DNA of 51,727 nt from Candidatus Omnitrophota bacterium (GTDB taxonomy: Bacteria > Omnitrophota > Gorgyraeia > Zapsychrales > Fredricksoniimonadaceae), in assembly GCA_002753465.1 (NCBI GenBank), contig PEAF01000008.1, forward strand, positions 1-51,727, given 5' to 3'. The notes under the pieces are model-generated. The model was given only the letters and a program-made list of their open reading frames with translations. It ran no database searches and was not told the DNA's origin. The position numbers were made by a program, and so were the translations under genes. Shown here one piece after another: positions 16,835-25,255 of the stretch; position 1 is the first letter of the stretch; every line of letters begins with the position of its first letter.

Positions 16835-18033
16835 TGACTGCCTCCTCGTTGTATTTTATGCAATGTCAAAACAAGTCCAGCCGATATTGCCACCGCCGAT
16901 AAAATGCTCCCCGCCACAACCGTGATATTGATGTAATCTATTTGCCATAACAAAGACCCGTGCCATGACCGGCTCATCTCGAACCATGACCAGGAAAGCT
17001 TGTCCGTCACGGCCCAAGCCAATGTCCAGACCTTGACGGAGAATAAAACCCCCGCCCATATCCATAGAAGTTCCCCAAGCCGCCACAACAAAGCCAATGC
17101 CAAACAAAACGGGAATGCGGCAAGTATTAAGAAAATAGCGCAACCCTGAACAAACGGCATCGCCGCTAAAATACCCAGGGCCATTGTTGTTCCGTGATCG
17201 CGGACAGCGCCTTCATCCACAACCCCGGAACCATATGTCATGCGGGTATAAAGTCCCGGCCTTAAAGACATTTCATATGCCAATAGATCACGCACAATGG
17301 CGTCCTTATCGACTTTCCCTTCGTAGAACTTCTCGAACATACGTGTCATGATCCCGTCCTGATCAACCATCACATAAAGATCGTCACGCAACTGTGTCCA
17401 TGCCTGACGGCCTTCTTCTTTATAAAGACCTGAAAGCCCGGCATCTCCCGGCCAGGCGCCGTGAGGCTGTTCCTTAATATGCAAAGCCGGCCAGAAATGA
17501 TCCTGATAAAAATAGGCAGTCCTGGTTTGAAGCAGCGGATCCGTGATCCCCTGACTGAGAATATGGCTTGCCAGTAAAGATGTTTTAACCATTAAAAACG
17601 GGCTTGAAAGATATCCACGTCCATTACCGATACGGTCAAATACAGCCGTAGCCCCGCTTATCAAAGAATCCATCCATCGAACCGCCGCATCCAAAATAGG
17701 ATTGACCATAACCTGGTCATAGCCATTCTTCCTTAATATATCCGCAGCTTTGAGTGTTTGATAACCGGAGCGCTCCATAGCTGAAACAGCACTAGCCGAT
17801 CTTACGCTCGGCACCACCAGCAATAACCAAAGCACCAAGAACATAAAAACAAACTTCATCGCCGATTTAAAATTCCCTTCCTCTAAACCCGCACCAAGGC
17901 TCAAGATAAAGCCCAGCGTAAAAATGATCCTGCCGCCCCAGGTCTCTGAGAAAATAAAATGCGTTAACGCTTGCGCCTGATGCAAGCCCATCATTTCAAA
18001 TGCTGCGTCTATGGGTGTGATGCCACGGATCAT
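16831..18033 (-). CDS. TraG N-terminal-like polytopic membrane protein of the secretion operon
   Basis: 400 residues from the ATG at 18033, chosen because AAAGG precedes it; a GTG at 18060 gives nine more residues. N-terminal hydrophobic segments lie at about 38-55 and 65-85, a long soluble periplasmic-looking middle fills about 90-275, and several C-terminal membrane helices follow (about 285-395). This resembles the TraG_N part of F TraG, a membrane protein needed for pilus assembly, without the periplasmic C-terminal half (F TraG is 938 residues). It is the first gene of the operon, 4 nt overlapping the pilin gene. Confidence 0.6.
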   Translation of the reverse strand: MIRGITPIDAAFEMMGLHQAQALTHFIFSETWGGRIIFTLGFILSLGAGLEEGNFKSAMKFVFMFLVLWLLLVVPSVRSASAVSAMERSGYQTLKAADILRKNGYDQVMVNPILDAAVRWMDSLISGATAVFDRIGNGRGYLSSPFLMVKTSLLASHILSQGITDPLLQTRTAYFYQDHFWPALHIKEQPHGAWPGDAGLSGLYKEEGRQAWTQLRDDLYVMVDQDGIMTRMFEKFYEGKVDKDAIVRDLLAYEMSLRPGLYTRMTYGSGVVDEGAVRDHGTTMALGILAAMPFVQGCAIFLILAAFPFCLALALLWRLGELLWIWAGVLFSVKVWTLAWAVTDKLSWSWFEMSRSWHGSLLWQIDYINITVVAGSILSAVAISAGLVLTLHKIQRGGSQ

Positions 18034-18078
18034 CTTTGACCTTTTACTTGTGATCAACACTTATTTGACTATTAAACA

Positions 18079-18107
18079 AATATACATACCAACGTTTGAT
18101 AAAGCAA
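18079..18107 (-). promoter_or_regulatory. predicted promoter of the type IV secretion operon
   Basis: On the minus strand a -35 TTGCTT (18107-18102), a 17-nt spacer and a -10 TATATT (18084-18079) precede the ATG at 18033. The -35 is weak, so activation is plausible. Confidence 0.45.
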
Positions 18108-18115
18108 GAACTATT

Positions 18116-18132
18116 TTTGATGATACATCAAA
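18116..18132. promoter_or_regulatory. 17-bp perfect palindrome upstream of the secretion-operon promoter
   Basis: TTTGATG-ATA-CATCAAA, two perfect 7-bp arms. It sits 9 nt upstream of the predicted -35, where an activator or an upstream repressor dimer would bind. Confidence 0.4.
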
Positions 18133-18140
18133 TTATGAGA

Positions 18141-18171
18141 TAAAGAAAAGCCCTCTCGTCTTGAAAGGGGC
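18141..18171 (-). terminator. intrinsic terminator after the pgi operon
   Basis: On the minus strand a GC-rich imperfect hairpin (18171-18150, GCCCCTTTC pairing with GAGAGGGC) is followed by TTTTCTTT. It lies 30 nt after the stop of the cysteine-rich secreted protein and separates that operon from the secretion operon. Confidence 0.65.
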
Positions 18172-18200
18172 CTGCTTACGGTCTATTGTTTACATACACT

Positions 18201-18971
18201 TTACTTAAGACACATCTGCCTCAAGCGAGGCGAGAAAATACCATAACACAACTTGGGCTGACGCTCGATGCGTGCACGTTCAAATAGGACCGCATCCGCC
18301 TCAGCCTTCTTAAAAGCAAATTCAGGATTGCGTGCAAAAACGATCTGACACGCAAATAAACTTTGATACGGCTTTGATTCAGAAGGGTAGGCGTCAAGAT
18401 ACTTCTGGCATGCCTTCATATTAAAATGATAATAGCCTGATGCAATACCGATAAGTTCAGCCACTTGCTCATTTGTCATCCCCGGCTGACGCAACTTCCA
18501 CTCCCTAGTAATCGACTCAACATCTTTTGGGCCGCCGAATAAAATAGACTGACAAGCCTTATAACCAGCCACATCCTTCATACTTGAACATTTATGACTT
18601 TTTACCGCCAAACAAGGAAGCTCTTCACCATCACTGCTGATTTTATCGCATGCCCCCTCACCCACATACCTGGCATTCAATTTGCCCATAAAAGAACCCT
18701 TACATGCATCCGAATGACAATACTTGTCCGATTGCTTAGCCACAGCCAAATATACACTCAACTCCGTATCGATCATTTTCTTCATCGAGAGTTGTGGTTG
18801 GACCTTGCCAGACTGTTGCACCGGCCCCTTAGCCGGCACGCTTTCGGAAGGCTCCGCATGGATAGAGGGATCGGCAGACAGCGCTTCCGGCGAGATTTCT
18901 TGTGCAGCGCAGGCCCCGGCACCGCATAATAAAAACAGCGCGACTCCCCACACAAGAAACTTTACACGCAT
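18201..18971 (-). CDS. cysteine-rich secreted protein, function unknown
   Basis: Not recognised. 256 residues from the ATG at 18971, which follows AGAGGAAG; the longer reading would overlap pgi. It has a signal peptide (about 1-23, ending GACAAQ) and a Pro/Ser/Glu linker. A mature domain holds about ten evenly scattered cysteines (YCHSDAC, GACDK, LPCLAV, HKCSS, KACQS, KACQKY, FACQIV, KLCYG, QMCLK), which suggests several disulfides in the periplasm or outside the cell. It is the last gene of the mnmA-MORN-pgi operon, 25 nt after pgi, with a terminator downstream. Confidence 0.7.
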   Translation of the reverse strand: MRVKFLVWGVALFLLCGAGACAAQEISPEALSADPSIHAEPSESVPAKGPVQQSGKVQPQLSMKKMIDTELSVYLAVAKQSDKYCHSDACKGSFMGKLNARYVGEGACDKISSDGEELPCLAVKSHKCSSMKDVAGYKACQSILFGGPKDVESITREWKLRQPGMTNEQVAELIGIASGYYHFNMKACQKYLDAYPSESKPYQSLFACQIVFARNPEFAFKKAEADAVLFERARIERQPKLCYGIFSPRLRQMCLK

Positions 18972-18996
18972 CGCTTCTTCCTCTGACCCCAAAAGA

Positions 18997-20271
18997 TCAT
19001 TTTTTGCCCAGTAAAGCAAACATCTTCTTCTTATATGCCTCGACACCGGGCTGATCAAAAGGATTGACCCCCAGGATATATCCGGAAATACCGACGCCCT
19101 TCTCAAAGAAATAATAAAGCTGGCCGATATGAAAAGCATCGGCTTTATCAAGCGTGATCACAAGGTTCGGCACCCCGCCCTCATAGTGAGCTTCAGCCGT
19201 CGCCTTATAAGCCTGCTTGTTGACCCAGTCCAGGTCTTTGCCCGCGATGCAATTGAACTTGTCCGTATCCTCAGGATCTGTCGGGATCATGACTGCATCA
19301 GCCACCTTGTCGATCATAATGAACGTTTCAAAAATATTACGCATGCCGTCTTGCATCATCTGACCCATCGAATGAAGATCGGTCGAAAGGATGGTCGACG
19401 CCGGAAAAATACCCTTGCCGCCCTTGCCTTCGCTTTCGCCGTACAGTTGCTTCCACCACTCGGCTACATACTGAACATTAGGATAAAATGACGCCATCAT
19501 CTCAATGACCTTACCCTTACGGTAAAGCACATTGCGGATAGCGGCATATTGATAACAGATGTTCTGCTTCATATCCGTATTAGCGTACTCTTTTTCACCA
19601 GCCCTGAAGCCATCCACGAATGCCTTAATATCCACGCCAGCGAGGGCCAGCGGAACAAGCCCGACTGGTGTCAGCACAGAAAACCGCCCGCCCACATCAT
19701 CAGGAATGACATACGAACGATATCCGGCCTTATCAGCGATCTGGCGCAGCGCGCCTTTTTTCTCATCCGTCACACAAATGATGCGCTTTTTAAGCTCATC
19801 GCCGCTGTATTTCTTTTTCATGGCGCCGTCAATGATACGGAACGCCACCGCCGGTTCCGTCGTCGTCCCTGACTTTGAAATAACAACAACGGTCACATGC
19901 TTCTGTTCGATCAGCTTCACCAGCTTAACGATATCGGCGGTTGCCATATTATGCCCGGCATAATGCAACGGCAACTTAAGATCACCGCCTAAAAAATCCA
20001 GTGTCGAACGGATACCCAGATAAGAGCCGCCGATACCGATCGAAATAATGGCCTGCGAATGTGCCTGCACTTCTTTGGCGAGCGCTGTTAATTCAGATAC
20101 CAACGCATCCGGTGTGTTAGACGGGAGGTCGACCCATCCCAGGAAATCACTGCCCGCACCGGTCTTTTCATGAAGACCCTTATGCGCCTGAGTAACGGCA
20201 GAAGTCAATGCGCTCAATTCAACGTCGCTCACAAAATTCTTGAGATATTCTGTATTCAGTTTAATGCCCAT
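18997..20271 (-). CDS. pgi: glucose-6-phosphate isomerase
   Basis: Interconverts glucose-6-phosphate and fructose-6-phosphate. 424 residues, the short bacterial type. Diagnostic blocks are ISIGIGGSYLGIRSTLDFLGG (SIS fold, sugar-phosphate binding), VVISKSGTTTEPAVAFRI, and GKGIFPASTILSTDLHSMGQ near the active site. AAGGA precedes the ATG at 20271. It lies downstream of the MORN-repeat gene with only 27 nt between them. Confidence 0.96.
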   Translation of the reverse strand: MGIKLNTEYLKNFVSDVELSALTSAVTQAHKGLHEKTGAGSDFLGWVDLPSNTPDALVSELTALAKEVQAHSQAIISIGIGGSYLGIRSTLDFLGGDLKLPLHYAGHNMATADIVKLVKLIEQKHVTVVVISKSGTTTEPAVAFRIIDGAMKKKYSGDELKKRIICVTDEKKGALRQIADKAGYRSYVIPDDVGGRFSVLTPVGLVPLALAGVDIKAFVDGFRAGEKEYANTDMKQNICYQYAAIRNVLYRKGKVIEMMASFYPNVQYVAEWWKQLYGESEGKGGKGIFPASTILSTDLHSMGQMMQDGMRNIFETFIMIDKVADAVMIPTDPEDTDKFNCIAGKDLDWVNKQAYKATAEAHYEGGVPNLVITLDKADAFHIGQLYYFFEKGVGISGYILGVNPFDQPGVEAYKKKMFALLGKK

Positions 20272-20298
20272 GGGATTTCCTTGAACTCCTGTAATGTT

Positions 20299-20988
20299 TT
20301 ATTTGTTCACCGGAGTAGCTGGCCCGGTCCCCGGATCGCCCAGAGAACTTGTCACGGTCATAGCCGCTTTCTCAACCTTTGGTTCAGCCTTCTTTTCCTT
20401 GGGCTTCTTAGCGGGTTCAGGTGCTTTCTTGGTGGACAGATCTGTTACAGCTTCATATGTCTGCGTATTGTGCAGCGCCCCGTTACGGTAGGACTCCTGC
20501 AATTTCAAACTGCCATCCTCCCGGTATTCAAGCAATGTACCGTCAAGGACCGCATTCTTGTAATACATTTGCTTCTGGATAGCACCTGTCGCCGGATAAT
20601 ACGTCACGGCAGCACCGTCCAGAACCCCCTTGGAATAAGTTTCTTCTTTAGACAAAGTCCCGTCTTTATCATAGCTGCGGACAAGGCCTTCGAGCCCGCC
20701 ATCCCGATAAGTACCTGCCCACTTGAGGATGCCGGACTCATAGAATATTTTGGCCTCGCCATCACGCTTGTTCATGGAATAATTTGTCAGCGTCTTCATT
20801 TTCCCGTTCTCGAAGAACTCGGTAACAGCCCCATCCAACACCGCATTGCGGTAATTGGACTCTTTCTGAATGGCCCCGCCTGGATAATACGTACGAAATG
20901 CCCCGTCGGTAACAGGCGCCTTTTCCTTGGCCTGGACACCGCTCACCACGCCCAGCAACAAGCACATCAGTATCGCAACTGTCTTCAT
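20299..20988 (-). CDS. exported MORN-repeat-variant protein (YwqK-like)
   Basis: 229 residues with a signal peptide (MKTVAILMCLLLGVVSGVQA). About seven tandem repeats of roughly 23 residues follow, of the form DGxxxxYYxxGxxxxxxxYxxGxL, for example YYPGGAIQKESNYRNAVLDG and EYREDGSLKLQESYRNGAL. This is the MORN_2 (toxin-antitoxin YwqK-type) repeat, which forms a flat beta sheet. The C-terminus is a lysine/proline-rich tail (about 178-229). A periplasmic or surface scaffold role is possible but unproven. It sits between mnmA and pgi. Confidence 0.78.
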   Translation of the reverse strand: MKTVAILMCLLLGVVSGVQAKEKAPVTDGAFRTYYPGGAIQKESNYRNAVLDGAVTEFFENGKMKTLTNYSMNKRDGEAKIFYESGILKWAGTYRDGGLEGLVRSYDKDGTLSKEETYSKGVLDGAAVTYYPATGAIQKQMYYKNAVLDGTLLEYREDGSLKLQESYRNGALHNTQTYEAVTDLSTKKAPEPAKKPKEKKAEPKVEKAAMTVTSSLGDPGTGPATPVNK

Positions 20989-21001
20989 GGTCTTTTCTCC
21001 G

Positions 21002-22084
21002 TTATAAAGCTTTATCGATCACCGCTCCGCCAATAACCAGATCGCCCTGATAAAAAACAACTGACTGTCCCGGCGTGACCGCCTTTTGCGGTTCATGAAA
21101 ATCAACCCGGCAACGATCGTCTGACACAAACGTCACTTCCCCTCTGATTTCGTTGTGATTATACCTTATCTTTAAGGCCGCTTCGATAGTTTCTTCAACA
21201 AAATTCGCCACAAGCATATTCAGGCCTGAAGCCTCCAGACCAGTGCTTAATAACTTTTCCTGCGGACCAAGATGAACAACATTGGCGTCCACATCAATAC
21301 GGTTAACATACACCGGGACCCCCAGCGCAATCCCCAGACCCTCACGCTGGCCGATCGTATAATGCGCAATGCCCTGATGACGCCCGACAACCTTGCCGTT
21401 TTGGTCAATATAATCTCCCGGACGGCATAGCTCAGGTGCGCGCGCGGCGATAAAATCCTGGTACTTACCCGCCGGGATAAAACAAATATCCTGACTGTCT
21501 TTCTTGGCCGCCACCGGTAAATTGAAGCGCCGGGCATGTTCACGCACCATGTCCTTGGTCATCCCACCTAAAGGAAATAAAAGACAAGCCAATTTCTCTC
21601 GAGGGGTCGCATACAAAAAATAGGATTGATCCTTGCGCAGGTCAGCGGCCTTATGCATCTCATAAAACCCTGTCGATGCATTAAATATATTCTTCACATA
21701 ATGCCCGGTGGCCAAATGCGTCGCGCCCAAACCTTGGGCATCATTTAAAAGGCGCTCGAACTTTAAGTGCTGATTGCAACGCACGCACGGATTAGGCGTA
21801 CGCCCTTGCGCATATTCCCGGATAAAATCCCGGATGACAAGATCTTCGAGAGCGTCCCCGTAATTAAGCACATGATGCTCAATGCCCAAAGCCTTACAGA
21901 CCCGGCGCGCATCCTCGATCGACTCGAGGCCGCAACAGCTAGGCCGATGTTCACCCGGGATGGGCGGCAACTCAAAGCACATTGTGACCCCGGTGATATC
22001 ATGACCCTGCTCTTTTAAAAGAGCAGCCGTGACCGACGAATCAACGCCTCCCGACATGGCGACCATGATTTTTTTCTTACTCAT
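21002..22084 (-). CDS. mnmA: tRNA-specific 2-thiouridylase
   Basis: Thiolates U34 of tRNA-Lys, -Glu and -Gln. 360 residues, standard length. The PP-loop AMSGGVDSSVTAALL (about 9-23) binds ATP. The first catalytic cysteine is C100 in TPNPCVRCN and the second C201 in DSQDICFIP. The C-terminal beta domains bind tRNA. First gene of a run with the MORN-repeat protein, pgi and the cysteine-rich protein. Confidence 0.96.
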   Translation of the reverse strand: MSKKKIMVAMSGGVDSSVTAALLKEQGHDITGVTMCFELPPIPGEHRPSCCGLESIEDARRVCKALGIEHHVLNYGDALEDLVIRDFIREYAQGRTPNPCVRCNQHLKFERLLNDAQGLGATHLATGHYVKNIFNASTGFYEMHKAADLRKDQSYFLYATPREKLACLLFPLGGMTKDMVREHARRFNLPVAAKKDSQDICFIPAGKYQDFIAARAPELCRPGDYIDQNGKVVGRHQGIAHYTIGQREGLGIALGVPVYVNRIDVDANVVHLGPQEKLLSTGLEASGLNMLVANFVEETIEAALKIRYNHNEIRGEVTFVSDDRCRVDFHEPQKAVTPGQSVVFYQGDLVIGGAVIDKAL

Positions 22085-22424
22085 ATTTCGGATTCCAAAT
22101 GCTTTGCGTCCTTACGGCATCGGCATATTCCCATCGCCGAATGCTTGCCGGCCCCGGCGTGGCCGGCTGCGCTCGAAGCTCGTCCTCACTCTTTGGCCTT
22201 CGGCCAAATCCATGCCCGTTCGACCGAGCTACGTCGGCTCTGGGCATATGCCTTGCCTTAACGCAAAGCACTTGACCCAGTAATGGCCCTGGTTCAAGGC
22301 TGAAGGTATGCCGCAGCTGCGAGTTTGGAAACCAAGCTTTCAATAATTCCTTTTTTGAAAAAGCTGTTTCCACTGTCTGAGCAGCCAGGCATACCTGAAT
22401 GCCTAAAAAACCAGGGCTATAATA
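22085..22424. repeat. GC-rich palindromic intergenic element
   Basis: This 340-bp gap before mnmA holds no gene I can support. It contains compact inverted repeats: GCCGGCC-N7-GGCCGGC (22147-22167), TTTGGCC-TTC-GGCCAAA (22192-22208), and ATGCCC/GGGCAT (22212-22217 with 22242-22247) enclosing CCGA/TCGG. A 98-codon minus-strand frame crosses it and runs into mnmA. That frame looks like the translated form of a repetitive element rather than a gene. It may be an interspersed structured repeat. Confidence 0.4.
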
Positions 22425-24482
22425 TCAGTACCCGCACGACAATCTTCGTTTTTCACCCAACACATCGGCAATAGACTTTTCCACCGCCGTCACCAGCATA
22501 TCCAGTTCTGGCGCACTCATCGATAAAGGCGGCATGAGGACGATCACATTCCCTAAGGGGCGCAGGATCACGCCATAGGCGCGCGCCCGTTCACACACCA
22601 TGGCCCCCACCCTCTCTTGCCACGCAAACGGTTTCTTGCTCGCTCGGTCCTCGACCAACTCTATGCCGACCATAAAACCGCGCTGGCGAATATCCCCGAC
22701 AAATAAATTGTCCTGCAAAGGTTCCAATCTCCTCTTCAAGAAAGCAATTTTGGGTTGCATCTTTTCCAGCACACGCTCTTTCTTAAAAAGATCAATGTTG
22801 GCCAAAGCCACCGCACATGCCAGCGGATTACCCGTATACGTATGCCCGTGGAAAAATGTTTTCATATCACGATAAGGAAAAAGGAAGCCGTCATAAATAC
22901 GCTGCGTCGTCAATGTGGCGGCCAGCGGCAAATACCCGCCCGTTATCCCCTTGGCCACGCACAGGAAATCCGGTGTCACATTCTCATGTTCACACGCGAA
23001 CATCTTCCCGGTCCGGCCAAAACCCGTTGCCACCTCATCGGCAATGAGCAATACATCATACTTGCGGCACAACTGCGCCAGCGCTTTTAAAATACCCTGC
23101 GGCCACATGATCATGCCTGCCGCACCCTGCACGATCGGCTCCAGCACCAACGATGCGATCTCATGATGGCGCTTCTTAAGCAATACCTCAAAACGGTCTA
23201 CCGCCTCGAAAGCATACGCCGGATATGTTTTACCATGCGGGGCACGGTATCCGTCGGGCATATCCAGCTGAATGGTCTTAAAGATCAACTTACGGTAAAC
23301 TTCATGGAAAAGACTGATGCCGCCGACACTCACACTGCCCAGCGTATCGCCATGGTAAGAGTTAGATAAATGGACGATCGATGATTTCTTCCTGCGGCCG
23401 GTATTCTGCCAATACTGGTAGGACATCTTCAGCGCTATCTCGACGGATGTTGAACCATTGTCCGAATAGAAGACCTTGGCCAGCCCCCTGGGTGCTATGC
23501 CGATAAGTTTCTCCGCCAGCTCAATGGCCGGCGTATTAGAAAGCCCCAGCATGGTTGAATGCGCCAGCTTGTCTGTCTGAGCTTTGAGCGCATCATCCAG
23601 CTCCCGCTTGGCATGGCCGTGAACGGTCACCCACAAACTGGAGGTGCCATCAAGATACTTTTGACCTGCGGCATCCATAAGATAACTGCCGCGCCCCCGG
23701 TCAATCACAAGGGGTTCTCCCGGAATATCAGCGACCCAATCTTTCATTTGTGTGAAAGGATGCCAGACATATTTCTTATCCAGCGCGATGAGGCGCCGGG
23801 TGTCTTCGCTGGGTCCGGCTAAAAGCACATCCATGTCGATCTGCCTGCGGCATGAACGCCTTACCGTCAGCGCATCTGTTCTCTTTAAGAACGGCACGGT
23901 CCCCAAAACCGGAACACCGCAAAGCTTTCTAACGGCATCAGGATTGGTCTTCTCGGCAAGCCCCTTGTGGGACCCTGTCGCATCCGCAAAAAGGATTCCC
24001 GCGATCCTTATTCCCTGACGGGAAGCCTCACGCACGGTCAGCAGCGTGTGGTTGATCGTACCCAGGCCAAGTCGTGCGACGATGATCAGCTCGGCATCAA
24101 GGTCCCGCACCAGATCAGCCATCAAATATTCCCCCTCAATCGGCACCAGCAACCCGCCCGCCCCCTCGACAAGCATGATCTCATGCCTGGCCGCAATATG
24201 ATCAAAAGCCCGACGGATCCCGTGCGGCGTTACGAGGACCCCGGCACGCTTAAGCGCAAGGTGCGGCGATAAAGGTTCCTTGGCAAAATACGGATTGATC
24301 TCACGTAGCGCATCTGTAAGCGCAAGCCCGGCCTTTAAGAATTCGGCATCACCCACACCGGACTGCACTGGCTTAAATACCCCAATATTATGACCGGCCT
24401 GCTGCAGCAAATGCCCCAATGCCAGCATGGCATAAGTCTTGCCAATGCCCGTATCGGTCCCCGTAATAAAAAATGTTCTCAT
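22425..24482 (-). CDS. bioDA: BioD-BioA fusion: dethiobiotin synthetase / DAPA aminotransferase
   Basis: One 685-residue protein with both penultimate biotin enzymes. The ATG at 24482 overlaps the bioC stop by 4 nt. Residues about 1-215 are BioD: P-loop FITGTDTGIGKTYAM, KPVQSG, and VEGAGGLLVPIEG. Residues about 225-680 are BioA, a class III PLP aminotransferase, with WHPFTQMKDW near its start, GSTSVEIALKMSYQYW, NSYHGDTLGSVSVGG, LIADEVATGFGRTGKMFACEH and the lysine block CVAKGITGGYLPLAATL. The order BioD-BioA matches the bifunctional BIO3-BIO1 proteins of plants and fungi. Both halves look catalytically complete. Confidence 0.94.
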   Translation of the reverse strand: MRTFFITGTDTGIGKTYAMLALGHLLQQAGHNIGVFKPVQSGVGDAEFLKAGLALTDALREINPYFAKEPLSPHLALKRAGVLVTPHGIRRAFDHIAARHEIMLVEGAGGLLVPIEGEYLMADLVRDLDAELIIVARLGLGTINHTLLTVREASRQGIRIAGILFADATGSHKGLAEKTNPDAVRKLCGVPVLGTVPFLKRTDALTVRRSCRRQIDMDVLLAGPSEDTRRLIALDKKYVWHPFTQMKDWVADIPGEPLVIDRGRGSYLMDAAGQKYLDGTSSLWVTVHGHAKRELDDALKAQTDKLAHSTMLGLSNTPAIELAEKLIGIAPRGLAKVFYSDNGSTSVEIALKMSYQYWQNTGRRKKSSIVHLSNSYHGDTLGSVSVGGISLFHEVYRKLIFKTIQLDMPDGYRAPHGKTYPAYAFEAVDRFEVLLKKRHHEIASLVLEPIVQGAAGMIMWPQGILKALAQLCRKYDVLLIADEVATGFGRTGKMFACEHENVTPDFLCVAKGITGGYLPLAATLTTQRIYDGFLFPYRDMKTFFHGHTYTGNPLACAVALANIDLFKKERVLEKMQPKIAFLKRRLEPLQDNLFVGDIRQRGFMVGIELVEDRASKKPFAWQERVGAMVCERARAYGVILRPLGNVIVLMPPLSMSAPELDMLVTAVEKSIADVLGEKRRLSCGY

Positions 24483-25255
24483 ACTTTGGCCTCGATCCAA
24501 ATAACCTCAAAACTGGCACGCAAGCGCTCATTCTTCATAAAACGGGCACGGTACTCGTTCTCGGTCGCAGCCATAAGCCCCTTACCCCAGAAGAATCTGC
24601 TGGAAAGACTGTTGGCGCCGATACCTTTAAGCCAGACCAAAAGGGCCATCACGCTAGTGAACGTAACCTCGCGCTGCTCCACACCGATCTCTACTTCCGT
24701 TAAAGCAGCGGATGCGAGCGAGCGCAAGATCTCCTCCTTATCGGCGAGGCGCTTAATGGGCGGCAGCGGTTTCTTTAACGACACAGCCGCGCATTGAAGG
24801 CTTTCAAAGAATTCGCAAAGCGTCGCTCGCCCGAACATGGCAACCATCAAACGTCCACCCGGCTTTAAAACACGCCGGGCCTCGTTAAACGCAGCGTCCA
24901 GGTCATTAACCCACTGATAAGCTGATGACGACACCAGCAAATCAAAACTCTTTTTACGAAAAGGCAGCCTGCAGGCATCGGCCTGAAGCCATAAACAACC
25001 CTTGCCCTGCAGCTTTCCCAGACGGACCATCCCCCATGCCGCATCTAAGGAAACAACAGTTGCCCCTGACTGTCCCAGCGCTTTGGTTAAAACGCCGTCA
25101 CCTGCCCCCACATCCAGCACACGCGCGCCCTTGACCTTTTTAACACGCTCGGCCAAGGCCACGGCGATACCTTTCTGGACCTGCGCCATAACACCATAAC
25201 GCGGCGCCGCTTTCGAGAAACGCCGGCGAATGAGATTTTCCTTGGTCAATGGCAT
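24479..25255 (-). CDS. bioC: malonyl-ACP O-methyltransferase
   Basis: SAM-dependent methyltransferase that methylates malonyl-ACP to start pimelate synthesis. 258 residues. The N-terminus NLIRRRFSKAAPRYGVMAQVQ is the BioC-specific helical cap. Motif I is VLDVGAGDGVLTKAL, with DLLVSSSAYQWVNDL and ARRVLKPGGRLMVAMFG further on. It overlaps bioH by 10 nt and bioDA by 4 nt. Confidence 0.9.
   Translation of the reverse strand: MPLTKENLIRRRFSKAAPRYGVMAQVQKGIAVALAERVKKVKGARVLDVGAGDGVLTKALGQSGATVVSLDAAWGMVRLGKLQGKGCLWLQADACRLPFRKKSFDLLVSSSAYQWVNDLDAAFNEARRVLKPGGRLMVAMFGRATLCEFFESLQCAAVSLKKPLPPIKRLADKEEILRSLASAALTEVEIGVEQREVTFTSVMALLVWLKGIGANSLSSRFFWGKGLMAATENEYRARFMKNERLRASFEVIWIEAKV

Noticed and set aside
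7437-18033. Integrated conjugative element or plasmid remnant
   Set aside because: No relaxase, integrase, coupling protein, att-like direct repeats or transposase found; the block is flanked by housekeeping genes. It could still be an old domesticated one.
20170-21036. 288-codon plus-strand frame across pgi start, MORN gene and mnmA end
   Set aside because: Lies antisense to three well-supported genes; low-complexity composition and no ribosome site.
22077-22373. 98-codon minus-strand frame before mnmA
   Set aside because: It overlaps the mnmA start, has no ribosome site, and its sequence follows the palindromic repeats of the gap. It looks like translated repeat sequence, not a gene.
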